DNA of 64,000 nt, from contig NZ_CP012917.1 of the NCBI RefSeq assembly GCF_001315015.1, positions 127,001 through 191,000 of the forward strand, written 5' to 3'. Both the position numbers and the translations under genes were made by a program. This document shows positions 15,115 through 24,814 of this stretch, in pieces. The notes below the pieces were generated by a model. The model did not search any database. It saw only the letters and a program-made list of their open reading frames with translations, and was not told where the DNA came from. Source of the stretch: Azospirillum brasilense (GTDB lineage Bacteria; Pseudomonadota; Alphaproteobacteria; Azospirillales; Azospirillaceae). The stretch's first letter is position 1. Every line of letters begins with the position of its first letter.

Positions 15115-18100
15115 ATGAGCAGCCGGTTCAATCTGTCGCGCTGGGCGGTCGAGCATCCCGGTCTGGTGCTGTTCCTGATGGTCATGCTGGGGGTCGGCGG
15201 GGTGGTGTCCTATCTGGGGCTGGGACGTTCCGAAGACCCGTCCTTCACCATCAAAGTCGCTGTGGTGACCGCCGTGTGGCCCGGGGCGACCGCCGCCGAG
15301 ATGCAGGATCAGGTGGCCGACCCCATCGAGAAGAAGTTGCAGGAGCTGCCCCACTTCGCCAAGGTCATCACCTATTCAAAGCCGTCGTTCACGGCCATTC
15401 AGGTGTGGTTCAAGAACGAGACCCCGCCCGCGGAGCTGCCGCAGCTCTTTTACCAGATGCGCAAGAAGATCGCCGACGTGCGCGGCGAATTGCCGGCGAC
15501 ACTGCAAGGCCTCGCCATCGACGACGAGTATGGCGACGTCGACTCCATGCTCTACACGCTGACCGGAAAGGGAGCCGATTACGCCCAGCTCAAGCATGCG
15601 GCGGAAAGCGCGCGGCAAAGGCTGTTGCGGGTACCGGGCGTGGTCAAGGTCAACGTCTACGGCACCCAGGACGAGCGCATCCACGTCGACTTCAGCCAAG
15701 CCAAGCTCGCCACGCTGGGCATCGCCCCCCATGCACTGTTCGACAGCTTGGCACGGCAGAACGCGGTTCATCCCGCTGGCAGCGTCGAGACGACGGCGCA
15801 GCGGGTGCCCCTGCGCGTCACCGGCGCGCTCGACGGCGCCGATGCCGTGGCGGAAACGCCGGTCGAGGCCGCTGGCCGGGTTTTCCGGCTTGGGGATGTC
15901 GCCACCGTCACCCGCGGCTTTGAGGATCCGCCCCGCTTCCTGGTGCGCCAGCGCGGCGAGCCTGCCCTCGCCATCGGCGTGGTCATGGCCAGGAGGGGCA
16001 ACATCCTAGCGCTCGGCGGCGAGTTGGAGGCGGCAATGCGCGAGGTGCTCGCCGACATGCCGGTGGGGATCGAAATCGAGCAAGTGGCGGATCAAGCCAA
16101 GGTCACCCGCAACGCCGTCGGCGAGTTCACCCGCTCCTTCATCGAGGCCCTGGCGATCGTGCTGGTGGTGAGCTGCCTCTCTCTCGGGCTGCGAGCCGGA
16201 ATGGTGGTGGCGCTGTCGGTGCCACTGGTGTTGTGCATCGTGTTCCTGACGATGTACGCCATCGACCTGGATCTGCACCGTATCACTCTTGGTGCCCTCA
16301 TCATCGCATTGGGGCTGCTGGTCGATGATTCCATCATCGCCATCGAGATGATGGTGGTGCGAATCGAACAAGGATGCGATCGAGTGACGGCGGCGACGGC
16401 GGCCTGGGCGTCGACCGCCTTGCCCATGCTCACCGGCACGCTGGTCACCGCCGCCGGCTTTCTACCGGTGGGTTTCGCCCGCTCCTCGACCGGCGAATAT
16501 GCCAGCGGCATCTTCTGGGTGGTCACCATCGCGCTCCTCGCCTCCTGGCTGGTCGCTGTCGTCTTCACACCCTATCTCGGTGTCAAGCTGTTGTCCGGGC
16601 GGCCGTCGCGGCGTCATGGCGGCGAAGGCGGCTACGATTCCAGGGCCTATGTGCTCCTGCGCCGGCTTGTGACTTGGTGCGTGGCCCGACGGGGGACCGT
16701 GGTCCTGACGACGCTGGTTCTCTTCGCGTTGTCCATCCTCGCCTTCACCAGGGTGCATCAGCAGTTCTTCCCCATCTCCGAACGGCCGGAACTGTTCGTG
16801 CAGATCCGCATGCCCGAGGGAACCTCCATTGCCGTCACTCTGGATGCCGCCCGGCGCGCCGGGGCGTTGATCGCCGACGACGAGGACGTCGCCACGGCGA
16901 CCACCTACATCGGCCGCGGCGCACCCCGCTTCTGGCTGGGGCTCAACCCTCAACTGCCCAACGACGCCTTTGCCGAGATGGTAATCGTCGCCGGAAATCT
17001 TGAAGCCCGGGAAAGGCTGAAGCGCAAGCTCGAGGCCGCGGTGGCCAGCGGCGCCGTGCCCGACGCCCGCTTACGGATCGATCGCTTCAACTATGGCCCG
17101 CCGGTGGGCTTTCCGGTGCAGTTCCGCGTCATCGGTCCCGACCCGCACGCCGTGCGCGACCTTGCCTACCGGGTGCGCGACATCATGCGTCGCAACGCCG
17201 GCATCGTCGAACCACATCTTGACTGGGACGAACAGGCACCGGCGCTGCGGCTGGTCCTCGACCAAGATCGGCTCCGTGCGCTGGGCCTCGACCCGACCGA
17301 CGTGTCGGCGACGCTGCAGACCCTGGTGTCGGGACGGCGAGTAACCACAGTCCGCGACGGTTACGAGAAGGTCGAAGTGGTGGCGCGCGCCGTCGAGGCG
17401 GAGCGGCTCGACCTCGGCCGCATCGGCGAACTGCCCGTCCGGACGCGCAATGGTGCAGCCGTGCCATTGGCCCAGGTGGCGACCATCGAATACCGCCATG
17501 AGGAAGCCATCCAGTGGCGGCGCAATCGGGAAACCACGATCACCGTCCGTGGCGACGTCGTCGACGGCCTGCAGGCCCCCGACATGACCGAGCAGGTGTG
17601 GGCGGCGTTGGCCGATGTCCGGGCATCGCTGCCGCCCGGCCAGCGTATCGAGATGGGTGGTACAATCGAGGAGGCGACCGAGGCCAACCAGTCCATCTTC
17701 GCGGTCTTTCCCATCATGGTGGCGGCCATGCTGACCATTTTGATGGTTCAGCTACACAGCTTTCCGCGTGTGGTCCTGGTCTGGGGGACGGCGCCGTTGG
17801 GGATCATCGGTGCGGCACTGTCACTCAATCTGTCGGGCAAACCTTTCGGTTTCGTGGCGCTGCTGGGATTGATCGCCCTTGCCGGCATGATTATGCGCAA
17901 TGCCGTGATTCTCGTCGACCAGATTGAAGCGTATGTCGCTTATGAGGGATGCAGTCGTCGCCACGCTGTCGTGGAGGCCACCGTTCGCCGAGCCCGACCA
18001 CTGGTTCTCACGGCCCTTGCGGCCATTCTGGCGATGATCCCGCTTTCGCGGTCATTGTTCTGGGGACCGATGGCGGTTACCATCATGGGCGGGCTGTTCG

Positions 18101-18216
18101 TGGCGACATTGCTGACGCTGCTGTTTCTGCCGGCACTTTATGCATTGTGGTTCCACCGTTCACTCGATCTTTCCGTGGGCCGCCATGAAACAAGGGCTGT
18201 TCAGAGAACCGGTTGA
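15115..18216 (+). CDS. RND-family efflux pump
   Basis: 1033 residues, full length for a proton-driven RND transporter. TM1 is near residues 14-34; the proton-relay aspartates sit in LGLLVDDSIIAIEMM (TM4). Two large periplasmic loops lie between TM1-2 and TM7-8, and the second half repeats the topology (RMEMGG-type linker, then VFPIMVAAMLTILMVQLHSF). The overall style is nearer MdtB/MdtC-like or hydrophobe/amphiphile pumps than heavy-metal pumps, since the metal-binding Met cluster is not obvious. It closes the polyketide operon and is probably the self-resistance or export pump. An ISL3-like transposase remnant lies about 120 bases beyond it. Confidence 0.92.
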   Translation: MSSRFNLSRWAVEHPGLVLFLMVMLGVGGVVSYLGLGRSEDPSFTIKVAVVTAVWPGATAAEMQDQVADPIEKKLQELPHFAKVITYSKPSFTAIQVWFKNETPPAELPQLFYQMRKKIADVRGELPATLQGLAIDDEYGDVDSMLYTLTGKGADYAQLKHAAESARQRLLRVPGVVKVNVYGTQDERIHVDFSQAKLATLGIAPHALFDSLARQNAVHPAGSVETTAQRVPLRVTGALDGADAVAETPVEAAGRVFRLGDVATVTRGFEDPPRFLVRQRGEPALAIGVVMARRGNILALGGELEAAMREVLADMPVGIEIEQVADQAKVTRNAVGEFTRSFIEALAIVLVVSCLSLGLRAGMVVALSVPLVLCIVFLTMYAIDLDLHRITLGALIIALGLLVDDSIIAIEMMVVRIEQGCDRVTAATAAWASTALPMLTGTLVTAAGFLPVGFARSSTGEYASGIFWVVTIALLASWLVAVVFTPYLGVKLLSGRPSRRHGGEGGYDSRAYVLLRRLVTWCVARRGTVVLTTLVLFALSILAFTRVHQQFFPISERPELFVQIRMPEGTSIAVTLDAARRAGALIADDEDVATATTYIGRGAPRFWLGLNPQLPNDAFAEMVIVAGNLEARERLKRKLEAAVASGAVPDARLRIDRFNYGPPVGFPVQFRVIGPDPHAVRDLAYRVRDIMRRNAGIVEPHLDWDEQAPALRLVLDQDRLRALGLDPTDVSATLQTLVSGRRVTTVRDGYEKVEVVARAVEAERLDLGRIGELPVRTRNGAAVPLAQVATIEYRHEEAIQWRRNRETTITVRGDVVDGLQAPDMTEQVWAALADVRASLPPGQRIEMGGTIEEATEANQSIFAVFPIMVAAMLTILMVQLHSFPRVVLVWGTAPLGIIGAALSLNLSGKPFGFVALLGLIALAGMIMRNAVILVDQIEAYVAYEGCSRRHAVVEATVRRARPLVLTALAAILAMIPLSRSLFWGPMAVTIMGGLFVATLLTLLFLPALYALWFHRSLDLSVGRHETRAVQRTG

Positions 18217-18337
18217 CGGGGGAATTGATACGGACGGCGCGGCTGGTGTTCATCTGGCTGCCCAGGTCAAGCATCGTCCTGCGGCATCCCTGCCGTCGAA
18301 ACCTTCGCCGCCGGCGTGAGGCCGGACAAGGCGGGCG

Positions 18338-18440
18338 GAGGAGCAGGTCGATAAGCTGAGCCCGATCAAGCGTCGGATGTCCGGACGCGCCAGCGTCGAT
18401 CTGCTGCGCCGCCGCTGGCGCGTCCGCCTCGCAGCCTGGT
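18338..18440 (+). pseudogene. Fragment of ISL3-family transposase C-terminus
   Basis: The plus strand reads EEQVDKLSPIKRRMSGRASV followed by DLLRRR, close to the conserved end of ISL3-family transposases (EGQ-x-x-K-L-K-x-I-K-R-Q-M-Y-G-R-A then DLLR-x-R). Only this terminal piece is recognisable; no start, upstream domain or terminal repeat was seen. It fills the 260-base gap between the RND pump and the convergent SNF2 gene and marks a former insertion at the right edge of the polyketide cluster. Confidence 0.6.
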
Positions 18441-18479
18441 CCATGCACAGCGCAGGAAAACCGGGAAACGGAGGCCGCA

Positions 18480-21400
18480 TCAGGCGTCGATGGGCGCCAG
18501 CAGGAAGTCCACATCCTCGGCGGTGAGCAGACGTTCCGCGCCGCCCGCCTCGTCGAAGACGGCCTCGCCCAGCTGGCGTTTGCGTTCCTGCAGCTGGACC
18601 AGCCGCTCCTCCACCGTACCCGTGGTCACCAGCTTGTAGACAAAGACCGGCTTGTCCTGGCCGATGCGGTGGGCGCGGTCGGTCGCTTGGGCCTCCACCG
18701 CCGGGTTCCACCAGGGGTCGTAGTGGATCACCGTGTCCGCCGCCGTCAGGTTCAGCCCCGTCCCGCCGGCTTTCAGGCTGATCAGGAACAGCGGCACCTC
18801 GCCGGCCTGGAAGCGCCGCACCGGGGTTTCGCGGTCGCGCGTCTCGCCGGTCAGCGCGACGAAGGGGATCGCCAGCCGTTCCAGCTCCGGCTCGATCAGG
18901 TCGAGCATGGAGGTGAATTGCGAGAACAGCAGGATGCGCCGCCCGTCCTCCAGCAACGCCGGCAGCATCTCCAGCAGCCGCTCCAGCTTTGCCGAGGCCG
19001 CCCCCTTCGCCACCCGCCTGCGCGCGCTCTCCAGCTTCACCAGCCGCGGGTCGCAGCACACTTGCCGCAGTTTGAGCAAAGCGTCGAGGAGAGTGATGTG
19101 GCTGCGCGCCAACCCCTTGCGGGCCACCTCCTCCCGCACCCGCTTGTCCATGGCGAGGCGGATCGTCTCGTACAGGTCGCGCTGCGCCGCGTGAGGCTCC
19201 ACCGCCTCCAGGATCTCCGTCTTGGCCGGCAGCTCGGACGCCACCTCCTCCTTGGTCCGGCGCAGCAGGAAGGGGCGGACCCGTCGGGCCAGCACGCGCT
19301 GCCGGTCGGCGTCGCCGTGCTTCTCGATGGGCGTGCGGAACTGGCGGCGGAAGCCGTTGCGGTCGCCCAGCAGCGGTGGGACGGCGATGGAGCACAGCGA
19401 CCAAAGCTCATCCAGATTGTTCTCCACCGGCGTGCCGGTCAGGCACAGCCGCTGCCGCGCCTCCAGCGCCAGGGCCGCCTTGGTCGCCTGCGCGGCAGGG
19501 TTCTTCAGGTACTGCGCCTCGTCGAAGATCGCCAGATGCCAAGGCTGCGCCTCCAGCGCCCTGCGGTCGCGCGGCAACAGCGCGTAGGAGGTCACCACCA
19601 GATCGAAGTCGCCGAGCGCGCCATGCGCCGCCTTGCGCTGCGGCCCGTGCAGCACCAGCGTGCGCAGCCCCGGCGCGAAGCGCCGCACCTCGGCCCGCCA
19701 GTTGCCAAGCACGCTGGTCGGCGCCACCAGCAGGCAGGGCCGGTCGAGCCGCCCGGCCTCCTTCTCGGCCAGCAGATGGGCCAGCGCCTGCACCGTCTTG
19801 CCCAGCCCCATGTCGTCGGCCAGGACTCCGCCGAAACCATGCGCGGCCAGGAACTGCAGCCAGTCCAGCCCGGCCTTCTGGTAGGGCCGCAAGGCCGCCC
19901 GCAGACCCTCCGGCACCTCCATGGCGGGCACACCGCCGGACACACGCAGGGCTTGTGCCATGCGACGGACCGCGTCGGCACCCAGCAACGGGATGCCGGC
20001 GGCGCCGGCGGCCTCCTCCAGCGCGGCGAGGTCCCCCAGATGCGCCCGTCCGATCCGCAAGCCCGCACCGTCCGGCTGCAGCCCGAACAATTCCATCAGA
20101 ACGCCGATCAGCGGACGCAGACGGTCCAGTTCCAGCGGCAGGAAGCGGGTGCCGTCCACCGGGACGAACAGCACCCCGTCCGGCGCCACCATGTCCAGCA
20201 CCGTGTCGAGCCCCCGCGGCAGGGCCGCCTCCCCGCCGTCGCCATCCCAATCGGGATCGTCGAAGAACGGGTCGTCGGTCGCGAATGCGTCGGGATCGAA
20301 GCGGCCCAGCGCCTCGATGACGGACCGCAGCACGGGCAGCAGGTCGATGCGCTCACCCCCGACTTCGACCCCCAGCGACAGGCCGAACCAGTCGATCCCC
20401 GTCCCGTCGCCGATCTCGAAGACCCAATCCGTGGGCGCGTCCAGGACCTGGACCGGAAAATCCGGGTCGATCTCCACACCCCATCCCTCGGCACGCAGGT
20501 CGGGCAGCACCGTGTGACACAATTCCAGCCACACGGATCGTTCCTCCAACGCGTCGCCGGACGCCACGAACAGCGCCTTCTGCACCGGCGGACCGCCGAC
20601 ACTGAGCGGCATCACGTTGGCGACCAGCCCGGCCTCGCGCAGACGCCGGACGGCCTTCGCCTCGTCCTTCGGCCGGCGGCTGGCACTGACCAGAACGCTG
20701 CCCTCCAGCCATTGCAGCGGCGCCGCCGGCCCGTTCGAAGCGACGCGCGTGCCGGCGTAATCAAAGGCCAGCTCGGCAACGGGGATGCCGTCCGCCATCG
20801 CCCAACCACGGGCGCCACTCCCGTAGCCATAACCATAGCCGTACGGCATCTGGGCGAGCCGCAGGCGCAGCAGCGGCCGGGGCGCCACGCGCCGCTCTTC
20901 CTTGCGGGTCGGCGGGTCCGGCAGGACCGGCAGCCGGTCGCCAAGGCGCTCCGCCGCCGCACGAAAGGCGGCAACCTCCTGCGGCGGCAGTGGTGGCGCA
21001 CCCAGCAAGGTGGAGGCGACGTGCGGAGCCACCGCGGTGTCGATGGGGCCGCACTCTCCGCTGTCCGGATCGAGGTAGAGGAGCGGCACGGTCGGCAGCG
21101 CGATGGCCGAAGGCGCATCCAGGCTGATGGCGAAGCGCTGGCGACCGGCGGCGTCATGATCCCAGCGCGGGGAACCCGGCCGCACCGGTCCGGCGCCCAG
21201 GGGTCTGCCGGTCCGGAAGTCGCTCCAGTAGAGGCGCCCGGTGTGCAGCATCCGCTCCACCAGCCACGTCCCCCACTCCGCGTTCAGCGCAAAACCACCG
21301 GAGGGAGAATAGGACCCGGTTCGCATCGCGACGGACAAAATGGCGCGGTCCGACGGCATGACGAACTTCACCGTTGGCTTGCTGTCCAAATGGTAGCCGT

Positions 21401-21989
21401 CGTAGGTCTTGGCGTCGTTGGCGAAGCCGCCGTCCTTGCGCAGCGAGACCGACAGGACGCGCAGCGTCAGCCAACGCCCGCCATCCGTGCCCTCCTCCAG
21501 CCCCAGCACGTAAAGCAGACGCTTGCGCACCGTCTCGGGGTAGCGGTCTCCGCCATCGCGCGCCGCCGCCTCGTCCAGCCGGGATAGCAGCGCTTGCATC
21601 GGGGCCGACAGTCCGGGCGCCCACCCCGGCGGCGGGGACGGTGCGGGATCGGCCGGAGGGTGCGAGGGAAGCTGCCGGGCGCCGCCGGCCGCCATGTCAT
21701 GCCGTTGCGCCCAGGCGATCACGGCGGCGGCGACGTGCTTGCAATTGCAACCGACCGGACAGTTGCATTCGCCATCCACCCGCTGGACGGCATCGCCCTT
21801 GATCGTCACGTCGATGTCCTGCTCGTAGGGTCGGCGCTCCGAGCCCCGGACGCTGGCGGTGAGGGACACGATGCCCTTCCCGCGGGCAACCGCGTTGAGC
21901 GTGACGACACGACCTTCCCGCTCGTAGCGCTGTCCCCGCTCGAACGAGCCGGCTTCGAAGAAACGGCGCAGGGATGGCAAGGCGATCAC
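18480..21989 (-). CDS. SNF2-family DNA helicase/ATPase with SWIM zinc finger
   Basis: 1169 residues. The N-terminus carries a SWIM zinc finger (CNCPVGCNCKHVAAA, about 74-88). A long middle region of low conservation follows. The C-terminal half is a full SNF2 motor: Walker A DDMGLGKTV, DEAQ box in FDEAQYLKN, motif III LTGTPVENNLDELW, and the helicase-C domain with LFSQFTSML, SLKAGGTGLNLT and DRAHRIGQ. Such bacterial HepA/RapA-like proteins remodel protein-DNA or polymerase-DNA complexes. The start is a GTG preceded by GGGAGAAAG. It is convergent with the polyketide operon and unlikely to be part of it. Confidence 0.92.
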   Translation of the reverse strand: MIALPSLRRFFEAGSFERGQRYEREGRVVTLNAVARGKGIVSLTASVRGSERRPYEQDIDVTIKGDAVQRVDGECNCPVGCNCKHVAAAVIAWAQRHDMAAGGARQLPSHPPADPAPSPPPGWAPGLSAPMQALLSRLDEAAARDGGDRYPETVRKRLLYVLGLEEGTDGGRWLTLRVLSVSLRKDGGFANDAKTYDGYHLDSKPTVKFVMPSDRAILSVAMRTGSYSPSGGFALNAEWGTWLVERMLHTGRLYWSDFRTGRPLGAGPVRPGSPRWDHDAAGRQRFAISLDAPSAIALPTVPLLYLDPDSGECGPIDTAVAPHVASTLLGAPPLPPQEVAAFRAAAERLGDRLPVLPDPPTRKEERRVAPRPLLRLRLAQMPYGYGYGYGSGARGWAMADGIPVAELAFDYAGTRVASNGPAAPLQWLEGSVLVSASRRPKDEAKAVRRLREAGLVANVMPLSVGGPPVQKALFVASGDALEERSVWLELCHTVLPDLRAEGWGVEIDPDFPVQVLDAPTDWVFEIGDGTGIDWFGLSLGVEVGGERIDLLPVLRSVIEALGRFDPDAFATDDPFFDDPDWDGDGGEAALPRGLDTVLDMVAPDGVLFVPVDGTRFLPLELDRLRPLIGVLMELFGLQPDGAGLRIGRAHLGDLAALEEAAGAAGIPLLGADAVRRMAQALRVSGGVPAMEVPEGLRAALRPYQKAGLDWLQFLAAHGFGGVLADDMGLGKTVQALAHLLAEKEAGRLDRPCLLVAPTSVLGNWRAEVRRFAPGLRTLVLHGPQRKAAHGALGDFDLVVTSYALLPRDRRALEAQPWHLAIFDEAQYLKNPAAQATKAALALEARQRLCLTGTPVENNLDELWSLCSIAVPPLLGDRNGFRRQFRTPIEKHGDADRQRVLARRVRPFLLRRTKEEVASELPAKTEILEAVEPHAAQRDLYETIRLAMDKRVREEVARKGLARSHITLLDALLKLRQVCCDPRLVKLESARRRVAKGAASAKLERLLEMLPALLEDGRRILLFSQFTSMLDLIEPELERLAIPFVALTGETRDRETPVRRFQAGEVPLFLISLKAGGTGLNLTAADTVIHYDPWWNPAVEAQATDRAHRIGQDKPVFVYKLVTTGTVEERLVQLQERKRQLGEAVFDEAGGAERLLTAEDVDFLLAPIDA

Positions 21990-22083
21990 AGGCGGCTTTC
22001 TCCCAACGATGCGAAGCGGACCGGGGGAAAAAGTATCGAACGCTCCCGCCGGGTGGACAAGCCGCTGACCCTGGCATGAGCCT

Positions 22084-22998
22084 TCAGCGGCCGCGACCGG
22101 CGGAAGCCGACGCGCACGCCCCCAGCAGCCATTCGCGGAACGCCATCAGCGGCGGGTGATGCGCGCGGGACGGCGGGTGGACGAGGTGATAGGCGCGGTC
22201 CGGATTCCGGTAGGGCCGGTCCAATGCAGGCACCAACGACCCGTCCCGCATCTCCGCCTGCACCAGCAGGGTCGGCAGCAGCGCCACCCCCAGCCCGGTG
22301 ATCGCCGCCTGGGCAGTGGTGGAGAACTGCTCGAAGAACATGCCGGCGCCCTCGTGCCGCTCGATGCCCTGGGCGGCGAACCAGTCCCGCCACGCCTCCG
22401 GGCGGCTGGTGGTGTGCAGCAGGGGCAGCGCCACGAGGTCCGCCGCCGCGCCGATGGGGTGGGCGGCCAGGAAGGACGGGGCGCAGAGCGGCAGGACCTC
22501 CTCCTCCATCAGCCGCTCGCAGACGGCGCCGGGCCAGTCGGCGGCGCCGAAATGGATGGCGGCGTCCAGATCCTCCGACCGGAAGTCGAAGGGCTCCATC
22601 TTCGTCATGAAATGGATGATGACCTGCGGGTGCGCCGCCTGGAAGGCGGGCAGGCGCGGCACCAGCCAGCGCGTGCCGAAGGTCGGCAGGACGGCCAGCT
22701 TCAGCACGCCCCCCTGCGGCGCGGTCATGACCCGCAGCGTCGCCGCCCCCACGCGGTGCAGCGCCTCCCGCACCTCCGCCGCGTAGGATTCGCCGGCCGG
22801 GGTCAGGGTCACGCGCTGGTCGCGGCGCACGAACAGCGGGACGCCAAGCTGGTCCTCCAGCGCCTTGATCTGCCGGCTGACGGCGCCCTGGGTCAGCGCC
22901 AGCTCCTGCGCCGCGGCGGTGAAGCTGCCGGTGCGCGCCGCCGCCTCGAAGGCGGAGAGAGCGCTCATGGACGGGAGAAGACGGCGTTGCAGACCCAT
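22084..22998 (-). CDS. LysR-family regulator (GcvA-like)
   Basis: 304 residues. It has an N-terminal winged helix (SALSAFEAAARTGSFTAAAQ; LTQGAVSRQIKALEDQLGV) and a substrate-binding effector domain. The sequence style LPSMSALSAFEAAAR matches GcvA-type LysR proteins. It is divergent from the TPP-enzyme gene across a 109-base gap that contains a perfect LysR-type palindrome (23000-23022), so it probably controls that operon and itself. The inducer is unknown; the neighbouring ALDH7 enzyme suggests an amino-acid catabolite. Confidence 0.9.
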   Translation of the reverse strand: MGLQRRLLPSMSALSAFEAAARTGSFTAAAQELALTQGAVSRQIKALEDQLGVPLFVRRDQRVTLTPAGESYAAEVREALHRVGAATLRVMTAPQGGVLKLAVLPTFGTRWLVPRLPAFQAAHPQVIIHFMTKMEPFDFRSEDLDAAIHFGAADWPGAVCERLMEEEVLPLCAPSFLAAHPIGAAADLVALPLLHTTSRPEAWRDWFAAQGIERHEGAGMFFEQFSTTAQAAITGLGVALLPTLLVQAEMRDGSLVPALDRPYRNPDRAYHLVHPPSRAHHPPLMAFREWLLGACASASAGRGR

Positions 22999-22999
22999 G

Positions 23000-23022
23000 G
23001 GTCATGACTATAGCTCATGACC
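23000..23022 (+). promoter_or_regulatory. LysR-type operator
   Basis: GGTCATGA (23000-23007), a 7-base spacer and TCATGACC (23015-23022) form a perfect inverted repeat with the LysR T-N11-A core. It sits two bases upstream of the lysR start and about 85 bases upstream of the TPP-enzyme start, in the position expected for a divergent LysR-controlled promoter. Confidence 0.8.
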
Positions 23023-23107
23023 GGGGGAAAGAAAGTCGGTTGCGCGGGGCGGGGCCTGCCGCCAGATTGAGGAGGATTTGAACGCCCAGCCGAGGAACGA
23101 GCGCGCC

Positions 23108-24778
23108 ATGCAGACCAATGGCAAGACCGGAGGCCAGTTGATCGTCGAGGCGCTGGAGGCGCAGGGCGTCGAGCGCGTGTTCTGCGTGCCGGGCGAAAGC
23201 TACCTCGCCGTGCTGGACGCGCTGCACGATTCCGCGATCCGCACGATCAACGCCCGCCACGAGAGCGGTGCGGCCATGATGGCGGAGGCCGAGGGCAAGC
23301 TGACCGGCCGGCCGGGCATCTGCTTCGTCACCCGCGGCCCCGGCGCCACCAACGCCGCGCCGGGTGTGCATGTGGCGCAGCAGGACTCCACCCCGATGAT
23401 CCTGTTCATCGGCCAGATCGAGCGCGGCATGCGCGGGCGCGACGCCTTCCAGGAGGTCGACTACACGCTCATGTTCGGCGGCATGGCCAAGTGGGTGGCC
23501 GAGATCGACAGCGCCGACCGCGTGCCGGAGATGGTCAGCCGCGCCTTCCACACGGCACTCGCCGGCCGCCCCGGCCCGGTCGTGCTGGTGCTTCCGGAGG
23601 ACATGCTGGTGGAAACGGCGGACGTCGTCGCCGCCCGCCCGGCCCAGCCGGTGGACAGCGCCCCCACCCCCGCCCAGGTCGCCGAGGTCGGGCGTCTGCT
23701 CGCCGGGGCGAAGCGCCCGCTGGTGATCGCCGGGGGGTCGCGCTGGACCGAGGACGCGGTGGCCTCGCTGCACGTCTTCGCCGAGACCTTCGCGCTGCCG
23801 GTGGCGGTCACCTTCCGCCGCCAGATGCTGTTCGACCACACGCACCCGAACTACGCGGGCGACATCGGGCTGGGCATCAACCCGAAGCTGGTCGCCCTGG
23901 TGAAGGACGCCGACGTGATCCTGCTGCTCGGCGGCCGCTTCTCCGAGGTGCCGTCGCAGAGCTACGGGCTGCTCGGCATCCCGGAGACCGGCAAGACGCT
24001 GATCCACGTCCATCCGGGGGCGGAGGAGTTGGGCCGCGTCTACAACCCCGACCTCGCCGTCAACGCCACGCCGGGGGGCTTCCTCGACGCCGTGGCCGGG
24101 CTGGAGGCGCCGGTCTCCCCCGCCTGGGCCGGTCGGGCCGAGACCGCGCACGCCGCCTACACCGCATGGAGCGAGCCCCCGGCCTCCATCCCCGGCGACG
24201 TCCAGATGGGCGCCGTCATGTCCTGGCTGCGCGACACCCTGCCCGACGACGCCATCCTGACCAACGGCGCCGGCAACTACGCCACCTGGATCCACCGCTT
24301 CTGGCACTTCCGCCGCTTCGCCACGCAGGCGGCGCCGGTCTGCGGCTCGATGGGCTACGGCCTGCCCGCCGCCGTCGCGGCCAAGCTGCTCCACCCGGAG
24401 CGGGACGTGGTCTGCTTCGCCGGCGACGGCTGCTTCCAGATGACCGGGCTGGAGTTCGGCACCGCCGTGCAGGAGGGCGCCAACCTCATCGTGCTGGTCA
24501 TCGACAACGGCATGTACGGCACCATCCGCATGCACCAGGAGCGCGATTATCCGGGCCGCGTGTCCGGCACCGCCCTGACCAACCCGGACTTCGCGGCCCT
24601 CGCCCGCGCCTATGGCGGCCATGGCGAGACGGTGGAGCGGACGGAGGAGTTTGCCCCGGCCTTCGAGCGCGCCCGCGCCGCCGGCCGGCCGGCCATCCTG
24701 CACGTCAAGCTCGACCCCGAGGCCCTGACGCCGAACCGCAGCCTGTCCGACATCCGCGCCGCCGGGCGCCAGCGCTAA
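23108..24778 (+). CDS. Thiamine-diphosphate-dependent enzyme, acetolactate-synthase-like
   Basis: 556 residues from ATG 23108 (GAGGA upstream); a TTG at 23078 is an alternative. It has the three-domain TPP enzyme layout: an N-terminal pyrimidine-binding domain with the catalytic Glu in NARHESGAAMMAEA, a central domain, and a C-terminal PP-binding domain with the metal motif GDGCFQMT and a downstream Asn (IDNGMYGTI). It belongs to the large acetolactate synthase/oxalyl-CoA decarboxylase/glyoxylate carboligase group, but the exact reaction cannot be fixed. The genome partner is an ALDH7-like dehydrogenase 36 bases downstream, so the pair probably decarboxylates a 2-oxo acid or condenses it and then oxidises an aldehyde. 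Confidence 0.85.
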   Translation: MQTNGKTGGQLIVEALEAQGVERVFCVPGESYLAVLDALHDSAIRTINARHESGAAMMAEAEGKLTGRPGICFVTRGPGATNAAPGVHVAQQDSTPMILFIGQIERGMRGRDAFQEVDYTLMFGGMAKWVAEIDSADRVPEMVSRAFHTALAGRPGPVVLVLPEDMLVETADVVAARPAQPVDSAPTPAQVAEVGRLLAGAKRPLVIAGGSRWTEDAVASLHVFAETFALPVAVTFRRQMLFDHTHPNYAGDIGLGINPKLVALVKDADVILLLGGRFSEVPSQSYGLLGIPETGKTLIHVHPGAEELGRVYNPDLAVNATPGGFLDAVAGLEAPVSPAWAGRAETAHAAYTAWSEPPASIPGDVQMGAVMSWLRDTLPDDAILTNGAGNYATWIHRFWHFRRFATQAAPVCGSMGYGLPAAVAAKLLHPERDVVCFAGDGCFQMTGLEFGTAVQEGANLIVLVIDNGMYGTIRMHQERDYPGRVSGTALTNPDFAALARAYGGHGETVERTEEFAPAFERARAAGRPAILHVKLDPEALTPNRSLSDIRAAGRQR

Positions 24779-24814
24779 TTCTCCACCGGTTGCCTTACAC
24801 CGAGGACCTTTTCC

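Noticed and set aside
18669..21587. A 972-codon plus-strand open frame
   Set aside because: It is the antisense shadow of the SNF2 helicase gene; its protein is Arg/Gln/His-rich with no domains, while the minus strand has all helicase motifs.
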